A stretch of DNA of 64,000 nt. It comes from Eutreptiella sp. 'Long Island Sound 2002'. Its lineage: Eukaryota; Euglenozoa; Euglenophyceae; Eutreptiales; Eutreptiaceae. The stretch spans positions 68,726,719 to 68,790,718 of the forward strand of contig OZ038379.1 in assembly GCA_964036045.1 (NCBI GenBank), given 5' to 3'. A program made the position numbers and the translations under genes. Shown piece after piece: positions 1 through 9,875 of this stretch; positions within the stretch are counted from its first letter, which is position 1, and every line of letters starts with the position of its first letter. The notes below the pieces were generated by a model. It searched no databases. It saw nothing but the letters and a program-made list of their open reading frames with translations, and was not told the origin of the DNA.

Positions 1-67
1 TTCCCGCTTGACTTGTTATTGTTCAACCTCCCCTTTGTTGCCGTTTTTGCTTGAATGTGGGCAACAT

Positions 68-731
68 CTAGAATGGGCTCAAACAAATTGCGCGCAACGA
101 CAGAGGCACGTCGCACATGCCCGATATACCACATATATTGACAAAAAGCACCCCGTGCAATCCGTAGTCCGGAATGCGGTGGTCGACTCCAATGTGTTGG
201 TATATCGCTCCAATTGCGAGCACCACATCCCACCACCCGTCGATGGTGTCTTCCAACCCGAAGTTGGCAAGGCATTATGCCCTACTGCACCAAAATACCC
301 AACACACCATGCCTTGGGGAGCCTCAGCTTTCGAAATCTCGCAATTGGCCATTAAAATTTGTGCCTTGCCCTCGGCACAAGAGAAAAAAAAGTGTTTCGC
401 GGCTTGTATCATGGAATGCAACCTTACTTGCGTCCCACAATCGTTGGTCGAAATCCACCTCCTGCGTGGCCGCGTACAACGTGGCCCACTCCTCGTGAGG
501 CCCTTGTGGCGACCATCTGGCAAGTTGAACGGGGCTGCGGGTTCCCCCAAGCGTGCAATGGACGTACGACGCCTCATGGCGTGATGTACTGTCCACGGCT
601 ATCGGCATCCAATGTAGTCTTGCATCGCCGGGGTTGTGGGACTTGGAAAGGTTACACCGTTCGACAACTATATAGGTGCTGCAACCGCTTTGGTCACGAA
701 CATACGGCACCATGTAGCTGCACACCCTCAC
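68..731 (-). pseudogene. Decayed coding fragment, unidentified (3' part of left-flank relic)
   Basis: I do not recognise this protein. Read on the minus strand, one frame from 731 to about 390 gives protein-like sequence (for example EEWATLYAATQEVDFDQRLW). A second frame from about 390 to 68 continues with NCEISKAEAPQGMVCWVFW and later LEDTIDGWWDVVLAIGAIYQ. The frame change falls at an eight-base A run on the plus strand (384-391), as expected of a slippage frameshift. The second frame has an in-frame TAA at 275-277 and a TAG at 68-70, then runs about 18 more codons to a TGA. The composition, with Trp, Asp, Ile and Glu in balanced use, is more protein-like than the Arg/Cys/His-rich alternative frames. 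It is probably the downstream part of the same broken gene as the entries up to 2,740. Spliced structure is possible but cannot be resolved from sequence alone. Confidence 0.35.
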
Positions 732-734
732 CCG

Positions 735-1160
735 TCATGGCAATGAAGCCCTCCGCTGCACGCTGTGTGAGCTGTTGCATTGTGGCCCACACGGCCTCCT
801 AGGGTACACCTTCATCCAGATGAGGAGTTGGGTATTCCGCCTTGGTCCTAGATAGATGGAGTGACCGGATGTGCCACACCGGCGCCAAGGTCTTCTCCCA
901 CAGGGATGGTGCTGTAGGGTTTGCACCCCCCCCTCCCCCCGGGTACCGGCGTCAACATGATGTGGCCCGTGTCCGGCAGGTGTTGCACCGTGTAGGGTGC
1001 ACCTAGCTCCCGGGAGACAACGTCCACTAGCGACTAGAGTCGGCGCCTTGTGTTGTCTGGACTTGACGTGGAAGAAGGGGCTCCTTCCCTTGGATCCACC
1101 GCCACGGGCCATGAAAACAACACGGCAGTGGAAAAGAACAAGTGGTGCAACATTGTAGGT
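735..1160 (-). pseudogene. Decayed coding fragment, unidentified (middle of left-flank relic)
   Basis: Two minus-strand stretches look coding. From about 1,150 to 940 one frame reads ...SLVDVVSRELGAPYTVQHLP... with an in-frame TAG at 1,034-1,036. From about 920 to 720 another frame reads ...SLWEKTLAPVWHIRSLHLSR..., a TAG at 799-801, then EAVWATMQQLTQRAAEGFIA. They are separated by the C-rich run at 926-940, a likely frameshift site. Both TAGs sit where Gln would fit. A 230-residue open frame also covers 735-1,427, but its composition is Arg/Cys/His/Gly-rich and I treat it as an out-of-frame shadow. No family is recognised. Homology, if any, would be to a lineage-specific plant/algal protein or a transposon-associated gene; this is inference. 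Confidence 0.33.
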
Positions 1161-1377
1161 CACTTCATATTGTACAGGGTGCAGCTTGTGGCAGCTTGCA
1201 TCGCACGCCAAGTGAAGTTCACAACCATCCGGGATTGTATGACAAAAATGTTCAAAAATCCTGCGAAAATTGCGCGACGTTCGCGGAGTGAAAGCAAGGT
1301 GCGCACAGAAAACACATTGTGCACGGAGTGCCAAATCGCGCGAAGATCGCGCCATCTTCGGGATTTTCCAACGTTGT
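1161..1377. other. AT-richer spacer between coding relics, with a small hairpin
   Basis: No protein-like frame is visible on either strand here, and the composition is AT-richer than its neighbours, so it could be an old intron or a decayed spacer. It contains a 7-bp perfect stem, CGAAGAT at 1,341-1,347 and ATCTTCG at 1,354-1,360, around a 6-base loop. No T run follows, so there is no reason to call it a terminator. Confidence 0.3.
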
Positions 1378-2025
1378 TCATAAGGGCAAGACGTGATATT
1401 GTACGAAGTTGCCAATCTTCGCAACATTGCTCCAAACGGAACGCAAAAAGGTTAAAAATGCGCTACGGGGATTCGTGGCTCCGACTGCCGGGCGTGCCCG
1501 ATCCCGCAAAGGGATGGGGGATGGTGAAATCGGAGGGGGGGGGGGGCACACAGCCTTCACCACGGTCTCCGTGGGGTACTTGGAGGCCACATTGTCATGG
1601 ATTGTCATTGTCTTCCCGTAGTCGGGGAGGATGTTTTCCAAAGTGGGCGCGCGCTGAGACAACAACATTTGGACTGTAGAACCCATCGCGGAAAGCTGGC
1701 CCTGAGCAGCCTCTGCCTGTTGCCGCCATTCTTGGGCAGCACCAAAGAAGTACTGCAAGGCCTCCCCCTTCCCTCCATCCGTCCCTACCCGTATTGCTGT
1801 TGGTGCTGCTGCAGCTGCTGCTGCACTGGTCCCTTTGGTCAGCTGGCCTCCACCTCCTTCACCCGCGCGAAGCTCATCTCTCTCCTTCTCCGCGGCCTGC
1901 GCCGCCTCCCGGGCCCGCTACGCTTCCTATTGTGCATCGTGCACCTTCCCCTACAGCTGCAAGACCTCCCCCTCTGCCGTCACAGCACGCTACTGCCACA
2001 GGGGCTGTGCGTGCTGCTGCTGCAG
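1378..2025 (-). pseudogene. Decayed coiled-coil coding segment (Q/A/E-rich)
   Basis: This is the most convincing coding relic in the window. On the minus strand one frame reads from about 2,023 down to about 1,530 as a helical, Gln/Ala/Glu/Arg-rich segment: LQQQHAQPLWQ, RAREAAQAAEKERDELRAGE, an alanine run, then GEALQYFFGAAQEWRQQAEA and ENILPDYGKTMTIHDNVASK. It ends in a Pro run over the 12-bp G tract at 1,535-1,546 (plus strand), with less convincing sequence down to a stop at 1,378. Four TAG codons interrupt it at 1,918-1,920, 1,927-1,929, 1,951-1,953 and 1,990-1,992, each where Gln would fit a heptad-type helix. Heptad spacing suggests a coiled coil. No family is recognised. The segment is either a pseudogene damaged by C-to-T changes at CAG or, less likely, is read with a variant code. 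Confidence 0.5.
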
Positions 2026-2411
2026 TCAATTTGCTACTTGGCAGAGGGGGTGAGGGGGGGGGGGGCGTCCTTGGGGCCTTGGTAGGTCGCCCCACCCTCT
2101 TACCCTTGGACCCGATGGTACCCGCACTGCTAGGCGAGCGGGCGTCGTCGTCCCACCCTTTGTCGTCGTCCCCCCCCACCTCCACCAACCAACGAGTGCC
2201 CCCGGATCTCCCCCTGCGCATGGGAGCGGATCATGAGCCATGCAAGGTCCATGTGCGCCTCCATGCGGTCCCCCCGGCCCCTCATCCCGGTGATCGGCAT
2301 CACCGTCGCCGAACCAATTGTCCCTCAGCCACCCCCTGCCTCCCAAGAACCGCCGTCTCTAGCTTCCAATGCCCCCCCCCCCCGCAACCGGTAGGCGTAC
2401 AACCGCACAAG
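2026..2411 (-). pseudogene. Decayed low-complexity coding segment (Gly/Pro/Asp-rich)
   Basis: Between the coiled-coil segment and the upstream relic, short minus-strand stretches in different frames look coding. One reads MEAHMDLAWLMIRSHAQGEI, near 2,261-2,202, with an upstream in-frame TGA at 2,325-2,327. Another reads SSAGTIGSKGKRVGRPTKAP, near 2,130-2,070; it is basic and resembles a linker or nuclear-targeting region. A TGA at 2,026-2,028 separates this from the coiled coil in that frame. The frames change at G/C runs (2,054-2,065 and 2,372-2,383), consistent with slippage. The opposite-strand 302-codon open frame (1,794-2,702) is Pro/His/Arg-rich and I judge it a shadow. Confidence 0.35.
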
Positions 2412-2750
2412 CTACTCCCCATCCGTCAGCTGCCCCCCCACCACGTTGACAGCGTAGGAGAACAAAATGGGGAGGGCGGGGTTGCGCCCACCCGCCTGCG
2501 TCTCCACATTGACCTCCCAGGTCGCCGCCGGGAACTCAATGCTAGCTCGCTTCCGGCCCGGAAGCTCGAGCCTGCGGGCAAACCACGGCTGGACGCGCTG
2601 CATGTTGAGGACTGTAATGCAGGGGGGGGGGGGGTCGGGCAAGTAAGCGGTGTCCACGATTTGCGCGTTGGCCTGCGCCACGGCCGCGGTGTGGGAAACT
2701 AGCGGGGCGGGTGGGGGAGCCTAGGAGGCCGACACATCCCAAGCGGCAGA
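2412..2750 (-). pseudogene. Decayed coding segment truncated by the satellite array
   Basis: A single minus-strand frame runs from the array edge (about 2,750) to 2,412. It reads SAAWDVSAS, a TAG at 2,721-2,723, APPPAPLVSHTAAVAQANAQ, IVDTAYLPDPPPPC over the 13-bp G run at 2,622-2,634, NMQRVQPWFARRLELPG, FPAATWEVNVETQAG and FSYAVNVVGGQLTDGE, then a TAG at 2,412-2,414 and LVRLYAYRLR. Both TAGs fit Gln (the second could also be Trp). There is no ATG in the open part. The reading frame continues up to the first satellite monomer, so the 5' end of the gene appears to have been lost to, or overrun by, the array. I do not recognise the protein. Confidence 0.42.
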
Positions 2751-3071
2751 AGCAGGTTGTGTATCAATCCCTTAGAACAACTGCCAAGCGCACCCAATAC
2801 CCAAATAAAGTGAAAAACACATAAATGCGGCCCAAAACATGCTTTACATACCTTGGATGGTCATTTCAGATGATCACGGTATCAAAAAGAATAAGTTTCA
2901 AAAACTTCAATTTTTGAGCTGCCCACGGTGAAAAGCTGCAGAAGCAGGTTGTGTACCAATCCCTTGGGACACCCGACCCGCGCACCCAATACCAAAATAA
3001 GATGACAAACACATAAATACGGCCCAAAACATGCTTTACATACCTTGGATGGTCGTTCCAGATGATGACGG

Positions 3072-3100
3072 TATCCAATAGAAGAAGTTGTCAAAGGTGA
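3072..3100 (+). repeat. Shortened monomer junction (about 23 bp deleted)
   Basis: After GGTATCC this monomer reads AATAGAAGAAGTTGTCAAAGGTG, skipping most of the usual CGAAAACTTCAATTTTTGAGCTGCCC segment. The same deletion allele recurs near 3,431-3,460 and near 5,526-5,555, the latter being the copy carried by the 2,095-bp repeat. It makes a useful marker of descent. Confidence 0.8.
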
Positions 3101-3117
3101 AAAACTGCAGAAGCAGA

Positions 3118-6100
3118 TTGTGTACCAATCCCTTGGGACACCCGCCCCGCGCACGCAATACCAAAAGAAGATGACAAGCACACAAATGCGGCCAAAAAAC
3201 ATGCTTTATATACCTTGGATGATCCTTCAGGTGCTCACAGTACCAAAAATGATATGTTTCGAAAACTTCAGATTTTCACGTGCCCAAGGTGAAAAATTGC
3301 AAGAGCAGGTTGTGTACCAATCCCTTGGGACACGTGACTCGCGCAACCAATACCAAAATACGATGACAAACACATAAATACGGCCCAAAACATGCTTTAC
3401 ATACCTTGGATGGTCGTTCCAGATGATGACGGTATCCAATAGAAGAAGTTGTCAAAGGTGAAAAACTGCAGAAGCAGATTGTGTACCAATCCCTTGGGAC
3501 ACCCGCCCCGCGCACCCAATACCCGAATCAGATGACAAGCACAGAACTGCGACCCAAAACATGCTTTGGACACCTTCGATGGTCATTTTAGATGATGACA
3601 GTATCAAAAAAAATAAGTTTCAAAAACTTCAATTTTTGAGCCGCCCAAGGTGAAAAATTGCAGAAGCAGGTTGTGTACCAATCCCTTGGGACACCCGCCT
3701 CGCGCACGCAATACCAAAAGAAGATGACAAGCACAGAAATGCCGCCAAAAACATGCTTTATATACTTTGGATGGTCCTTTCAGATGTTCACAGTACCAAA
3801 AATGATATGTTTCGAAAATTTCAATTTTTCACGTGCCCAAGGTTAAAAATTGCAGAAGCAGCTTGTGTACCAATCCCTTGGGAGACCTGACCCGAGCAAC
3901 CAATACCAAAATAAGATGACAAACACATGAATACGGCCCAAAACATGTTTTACATACCTTGTATGGTCATTTCATATGATCACAGTATCAAAAAAAAACA
4001 AGTTTCGAAAACTTGGATTTTTGAGCTGCCCAAGGTGAAAAACTGCATGAGCACGATGTGTACCAATGCCTTGGGAACCCCACGCCCCCCCGCGCACCCA
4101 ATACGAGGATAAGATGACAAACACATAAATACGGCCCAAAACATGCTTTACTTACCTTGGACGGTCATTTTAGATGATGACGGTATCAAACAAAAGAAGT
4201 TTCGAAAACTTCAATCTTTAAGGTGTCCAAGGTGAAAAACTGCAGAAGCAGATTGTGTACCAATCCCTTGGGACACCCGCCCCGCGCACCCAATACCCAA
4301 ATCAGATGACAAGCACAGAAATGCGGCCCAAAACATGCTTTAGACACCTTGGATGGTAATTTCAGATGATGACGGTATCAAAAAGAATAAGTTTCAAAAA
4401 CTTCAAGTTTTGAGCTGCCCAAGGTGAAAAACTGCACAAGCAGGTTGTGTACCAATCCTTTGGGACACCCGCCCCGCGCACCCAATACCCAAATAAGATG
4501 ACAAACACATAAATACGGCCCAAAACGTGCTTTACCTACCTTGGATGGTCTTTTCAGAAGATCACGGTATTAAAACAAATAGGTTTCGAAAACTTCAATT
4601 TTTCAGCCGCCCAAGGTGGAAAACTACAGAAGCGGGTTGTGTACCAATCCCTTGGGACACTCGCCCCGCGCACGCAATACCAAAAGAAGATGACAAGCAC
4701 ACAAATGCGGCCAAAAACATGCTTTATATACCTTGGATGATCCTTTCAGATGCTCACAGTGCCAAAAATGATATGTTTCGAAAACTTCAGATTTTCACGT
4801 GCCCAGGGTGAAAAATTGCAAGAGCAGGTTGTGTACCAATCCCTTGGGACACGTGACTCGCGCAACCAATACCAAAGTACGATGACAAACACATAAATAC
4901 GGCCCAAAACATGCTTTACATACCTTGGATGGTCATTTTAGATGATCAGGGTATCAAAAAGAATAAGTGTCGAAAACTTCAATTTTTGAGCTGCCCAAGG
5001 TGAAAAACTGCACAAGCAGGTTGTGTACCAATCCTTTGGGACGCCCGCCCCGCGCACCCAATACCCAAATAAGATGACAAACACATAAATACGGCCCAAA
5101 ACGTGCTTTACCTACCTTGGATGGTCTTTTAAGAAGATCACGGTATTAAAACAAATAAGTTTGGAAAACTTCAATTTTTCAGCCGCCCAAGGTGAAAAAC
5201 TACAGAAGCAGGTTGTGTACCAATCCCTTGGGACACCCGCCCCGCGCACGCAATACCAAAAGAAGATGACAAGCACACAAATGCGGCCAAAAAACATGCT
5301 TTATATACCTTGGATGATCCTTCAGGTGCTCACAGTACCAAAAATGATATGTTTCGAAAACTTCAGATTTTCACGTGCCCAAGGTGAAAAATTGCAAGAG
5401 CAGGTTGTGTACCAATCCCTTGGGACACGTGACTCGCGCAACCAATACCAAAATACGATGACAAACACATAAATACGGCCCAAAACATGCTTTACATACC
5501 TTGGATGGTCGTTCCAGATGATGACGGTATCCAATAGAAGAAGTTGTCAAAGGTGAAAAACTGCAGAAGCAGATTGTGTACCAATCCCTTGGGACACCCG
5601 CCCCGCGCACCCAATACCCGAATCAGATGACAAGCACAGAACTGCGACCCAAAACATGCTTTGGACACCTTCGATGGTCATTTTAGATGATGACAGTATC
5701 AAAAAAAATAAGTTTCAAAAACTTCAATTTTTGAGCCGCCCAAGGTGAAAAATTGCAGAAGCAGGTTGTGTACCAATCCCTTGGGACACCCGCCTCGCGC
5801 ACGCAATACCAAAAGAAGATGACAAGCACAGAAATGCCGCCAAAAACATGCTTTATATACTTTGGATGGTCCTTTCAGATGTTCACAGTACCAAAAATGA
5901 TATGTTTCGAAAATTTCAATTTTTCACGTGCCCAAGGTTAAAAATTGCAGAAGCAGCTTGTGTACCAATCCCTTGGGAGACCTGACCCGAGCAACCAATA
6001 CCAAAATAAGATGACAAACACATGAATACGGCCCAAAACATGTTTTACATACCTTGTATGGTCATTTCATATGATCACAGTATCAAAAAAAAACAAGTTT

Positions 6101-7604
6101 CGAAAACTTGGATTTTTGAGCTGCCCAAGGTGAAAAACTGCATGAGCACGATGTGTACCAATGCCTTGGGAACCCCACGCCCCCCCGCGCACCCAATACG
6201 AGGATAAGATGACAAACACATAAATACGGCCCAAAACATGCTTTACTTACCTTGGACGGTCATTTTAGATGATGACGGTATCAAACAAAAGAAGTTTCGA
6301 AAACTTCAATCTTTAAGGTGTCCAAGGTGAAAAACTGCAGAAGCAGATTGTGTACCAATCCCTTGGGACACCCGCCCCGCGCACCCAATACCCAAATCAG
6401 ATGACAAGCACAGAAATGCGGCCCAAAACATGCTTTAGACACCTTGGATGGTAATTTCAGATGATGACGGTATCAAAAAGAATAAGTTTCAAAAACTTCA
6501 AGTTTTGAGCTGCCCAAGGTGAAAAACTGCACAAGCAGGTTGTGTACCAATCCTTTGGGACACCCGCCCCGCGCACCCAATACCCAAATAAGATGACAAA
6601 CACATAAATACGGCCCAAAACGTGCTTTACCTACCTTGGATGGTCTTTTCAGAAGATCACGGTATTAAAACAAATAGGTTTCGAAAACTTCAATTTTTCA
6701 GCCGCCCAAGGTGGAAAACTACAGAAGCGGGTTGTGTACCAATCCCTTGGGACACTCGCCCCGCGCACGCAATACCAAAAGAAGATGACAAGCACACAAA
6801 TGCGGCCAAAAACATGCTTTATATACCTTGGATGATCCTTTCAGATGCTCACAGTGCCAAAAATGATATGTTTCGAAAACTTCAGATTTTCACGTGCCCA
6901 GGGTGAAAAATTGCAAGAGCAGGTTGTGTACCAATCCCTTGGGACACGTGACTCGCGCAACCAATACCAAAGTACGATGACAAACACATAAATACGGCCC
7001 AAAACATGCTTTACATACCTTGGATGGTCATTTTAGATGATCAGGGTATCAAAAAGAATAAGTGTCGAAAACTTCAATTTTTGAGCTGCCCAAGGTGAAA
7101 AACTGCACAAGCAGGTTGTGTACCAATCCTTTGGGACGCCCGCCCCGCGCACCCAATACCCAAATAAGATGACAAACACATAAATACGGCCCAAAACGTG
7201 CTTTACCTACCTTGGATGGTCTTTTCAGAAGATCACGGTATTAAAACAAATAAGTTTGGAAAACTTCAATTTTTCAGCCGCCCAAGGTGAAAAACTACAG
7301 AAGCAGGTTGTGTACCAATCCCTTGGGACACCCGCCCCGCGCACGCAATACCAAAAGAAGATGACAAGCACACAAATGCGGCCAAAAAACATGCTTTATA
7401 TACCTTGGATGATCCTTCAGGTGCTCACAGTACCAAAAATGATATGTTTCGAAAACTTCAGATTTTCACGTGCCCAAGGTGAAAAATTGCAAGAGCAGGT
7501 TGTGTACCAATCCCTTGGGACACGTGACTCGCGCAACCAATACCAAAATACGATGACAAACACATAAATACGGTCCAAAACATGCTTTACATACCTTGGA
7601 TGGT
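3118..7604 (+). repeat. 11-monomer higher-order repeat, period 2,095 bp, about 2.1 copies
   Basis: The block from 3,118 to 5,212 recurs at 5,213-7,307 and starts a third time at 7,308, breaking off near 7,604. Unusual monomer variants (the shortened monomer, ACAAGCACAGAACTGCGAC, ATGCCGCCAAAAACATGC) reappear in the same order at +2,095. Only scattered single-base differences were noticed, for example in GGTCTTTTAAGAAG near 5,131 versus GGTCTTTTCAGAAG near 7,226, so the duplication is recent. 2,095/11 gives 190.5 bp per monomer. Confidence 0.92.
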
Positions 7605-8931
7605 CATTTTAGATGATCAGGGTATCAAAAAGAATAAGTGTCGAAAACTTCAATTTTTGAGCTGCCCAAGGTGAACAACTGTAGAAGCAGGTTGTGTACC
7701 AATCCCTTGGGACACCCAACCTGCGCACCCAATACCAAAATAAGATGACAAACACATGAATACGGCCAAAAATATGCTTTACATACCTTCCATGGTCATT
7801 TCACATGATCACAGTACCAAAAATGATATGTTTCGAAAACTTCGATTTTTGAGCTCTCCAAGGTGGAAAACTGCAGAAGCAGGTTGTGTACCACTCCCTG
7901 GGGACACCCGACCCGCGCACCCAATACCAAAATAAGATGACAAACACATGAATACGGCCAAAAACATGCTTTACGTACCTTCCATGGTCATTTCAGATGA
8001 TCACATCACCAAAAATAATATGTTTCGAAAACTTCAATTTTTCAGGTGCCCAAGGTGAAAAACCGCAAAAGCAGGTTGTGTACCAATCCCTTGGGACGAC
8101 CGCCCCGCGCACCCAATACCAAAATAATATGCCAAACACATAAATACGGCCCAAAACATGCTTGACACACCTTGGATGATCATTTCAAATGATCACGGTA
8201 TCCAAAAGAACAAGTTTCGAAAACTTCAATTTTTGAGATGTCCAAGGTGAAAAACTGCAGAAGCAGGTGGTGTACCAATCCCTTGGGACACCCAACCTGC
8301 GCACCCAATACCAAAATAAAATGACAAACACATAAATGCGGCCCAAAGCATGCTTTACATACCTTGTATGGTCATTTAAAATGATCACAATATCAAAAAG
8401 AATAAGTTTCAAAAACTTCAATTTTTGAGCTGCCCAGGGTGAAAAGCTGCAGAAGCAGGTTGTGTACCAATCCCTTGAGACACCCGCCCCGCGCACCCAA
8501 TACCAAAATAATATGACAAACACATAAATACGGGCCAAAACATGCTTTACATACCTTGGATGGTCATTTCAGATTATCACAGTACCAAAAATGTTATGTT
8601 TCGAAGACCTCAATTTTTGAGCTGCCCAAGCTGAAAAGCTGCAAAAGCAGGTTGTGTACCAATCCTTTGGGACACTTGCCCCGCGCACCCAATACCAAAA
8701 TAAAATGACAAACAAATAAATACGGCCCAAAACATGCTTTACATACCTTGTATGGTCATTTCCGATGATCATGGTATCAGTAAGAATAAGTTTTGAGAAC
8801 TTCGAGTTTTGAGCTGCCCAAGGTGAAAAACTGCAGAAGCAGGTTGTGTACCAATCCTTTGGGACACTCGCCCCGCGCACCCAATACCCAAATCAGATGA
8901 CAAACACATAAATACGGCCCAAAACGTGCTT

Positions 8932-9875
8932 GGGCAGCTAAAAAATCGAAGTTTCCAAAACTCATTTTTTATTTATACCGTTATCATCCGAAATCACCAT
9001 CCAAGGTATGTAAAGCATGTTTTGGGCCGTATTTATGTGTTTGTCATCTTATTTTGGTATTGGGTGCGCGGGGCGGGTGTCCCAAGGGATTGGTACACAA
9101 CTTGCTTCTGCAGTTTTTGACACTGGGCAGCTCAAAAATTGAAGTTTTGGAAACTTATTTTTTTTGATATTGTGATCTTCTGAAAAGACCATCCAAGGTA
9201 GGTAAAGCATGTTTTGGGCCGTATTTATGTGTTTGTCATCTTGTTTTGGTATCGGGTGCGCGGGGCGGGTGTCCCAAGGGATTGGTACACAACCCGCTTC
9301 TGTAGTTTTTCACCTTGGGCAGCTGAAAAATTGCAGTTTTCGAAACTTATTTTTTTTTAATACCGTAATCTTCTGAAAAGAGCATCCAAGGTATGTAAAG
9401 CATGTTTTGGGCCCTATTTATGTGTTTGTCATTTTATTTTGGTATTGGGTGCGCGGGGCGGGTGTCCCAAGGGATTGGTACACAACCTGCTTGTGCAGTT
9501 TTTCACCTTGGGAAGCTGAAAAATTGAAGTTTTGGAAACTTATTTTTTTTGATACCGTGATCTTCTGAAAAGACCATCCAAGGTAGGTGAAGCATGTTTT
9601 GGGCCGTATTTATGTGTTTGTCATCTTGTTTTGGTATCGGGTGCGCGGGGCGGGTGTCCCAAGGGATTGGTACACAACCCGCTTCTGTAGTTTTTCACCT
9701 TGGGCAGCTGAAAAATTGCAGTTTTCGAAACTTATTCTTTTTTAATACCGTGATCTTCTGAAAAGACCATCCAAGGTATGTAAAGCATGTTTTGGGCCGT
9801 ATTTATGTGCTTGTCATCTTATGTTGGTATCGGGTGCGCGGGGCGGGTGTCCCAAGGGATTGGTACACAACCTGC
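8932..9875 (-). repeat. Inverted block of about 5 satellite monomers
   Basis: Orientation flips at about 8,931 (forward ...AAAACGTGCT meets reverse-complement GGGCAGCTAAAAAATCG) and returns at about 9,875 (reverse ...GGTACACAACCTGC meets forward ACACCCGATACC). The reverse complement of this block matches forward monomers at about 10,030-10,580 in order. Shared rare variants are CCAACATAAGATGACAAGC, GCGGGTTGTGTACC, AATAGGGCCCAAAAC and GGTATAAATAAAAAATG. The inverted arm has two extra monomers (about 384 bp) relative to the forward arm. Confidence 0.93.

Larger units (their letters stand above)
2738..8931 (+). repeat. Satellite array, left domain (about 32 monomers)
   Basis: Tandem monomers of about 190 bp. 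Landmarks in order within a monomer are an A-tract with TTTCGAAAACTTCAATTTTT, GAGCTGCCCAAGGTG, CTGCAGAAGCAGG, TACCAATCCCTTGGGACACC, CCCGCCCCGCGCACCCAATA, GATGACAAACACATAAATAC, GGCCCAAAACATGCTTTACA and CCTTGGATGGTCATTTCAG. Monomers here are more diverged from each other than in the core and carry markers such as GATGATGACGG, ACAAGCACA(G/C)AAATGC and a shortened form. The domain contains the 2,095-bp higher-order repeat. The first monomer is partial and abuts coding-relic sequence at about 2,738. No gene is present. Confidence 0.95.

Noticed and set aside
1341-1360. Rho-independent-type terminator
   Set aside because: Only a 7-bp stem, no T run, and the context is eukaryotic.
735-1427. 230-codon minus-strand open frame
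   Set aside because: Composition is Arg/Cys/His/Gly-rich, and other minus frames across the same bases give better protein-like stretches.
1794-2702. Longest plus-strand open frame in the left flank (302 codons)
   Set aside because: It is Pro/His/Arg-rich low complexity, runs through three G/C mononucleotide runs, and lies antisense to the more protein-like minus-strand coiled-coil and upstream segments.
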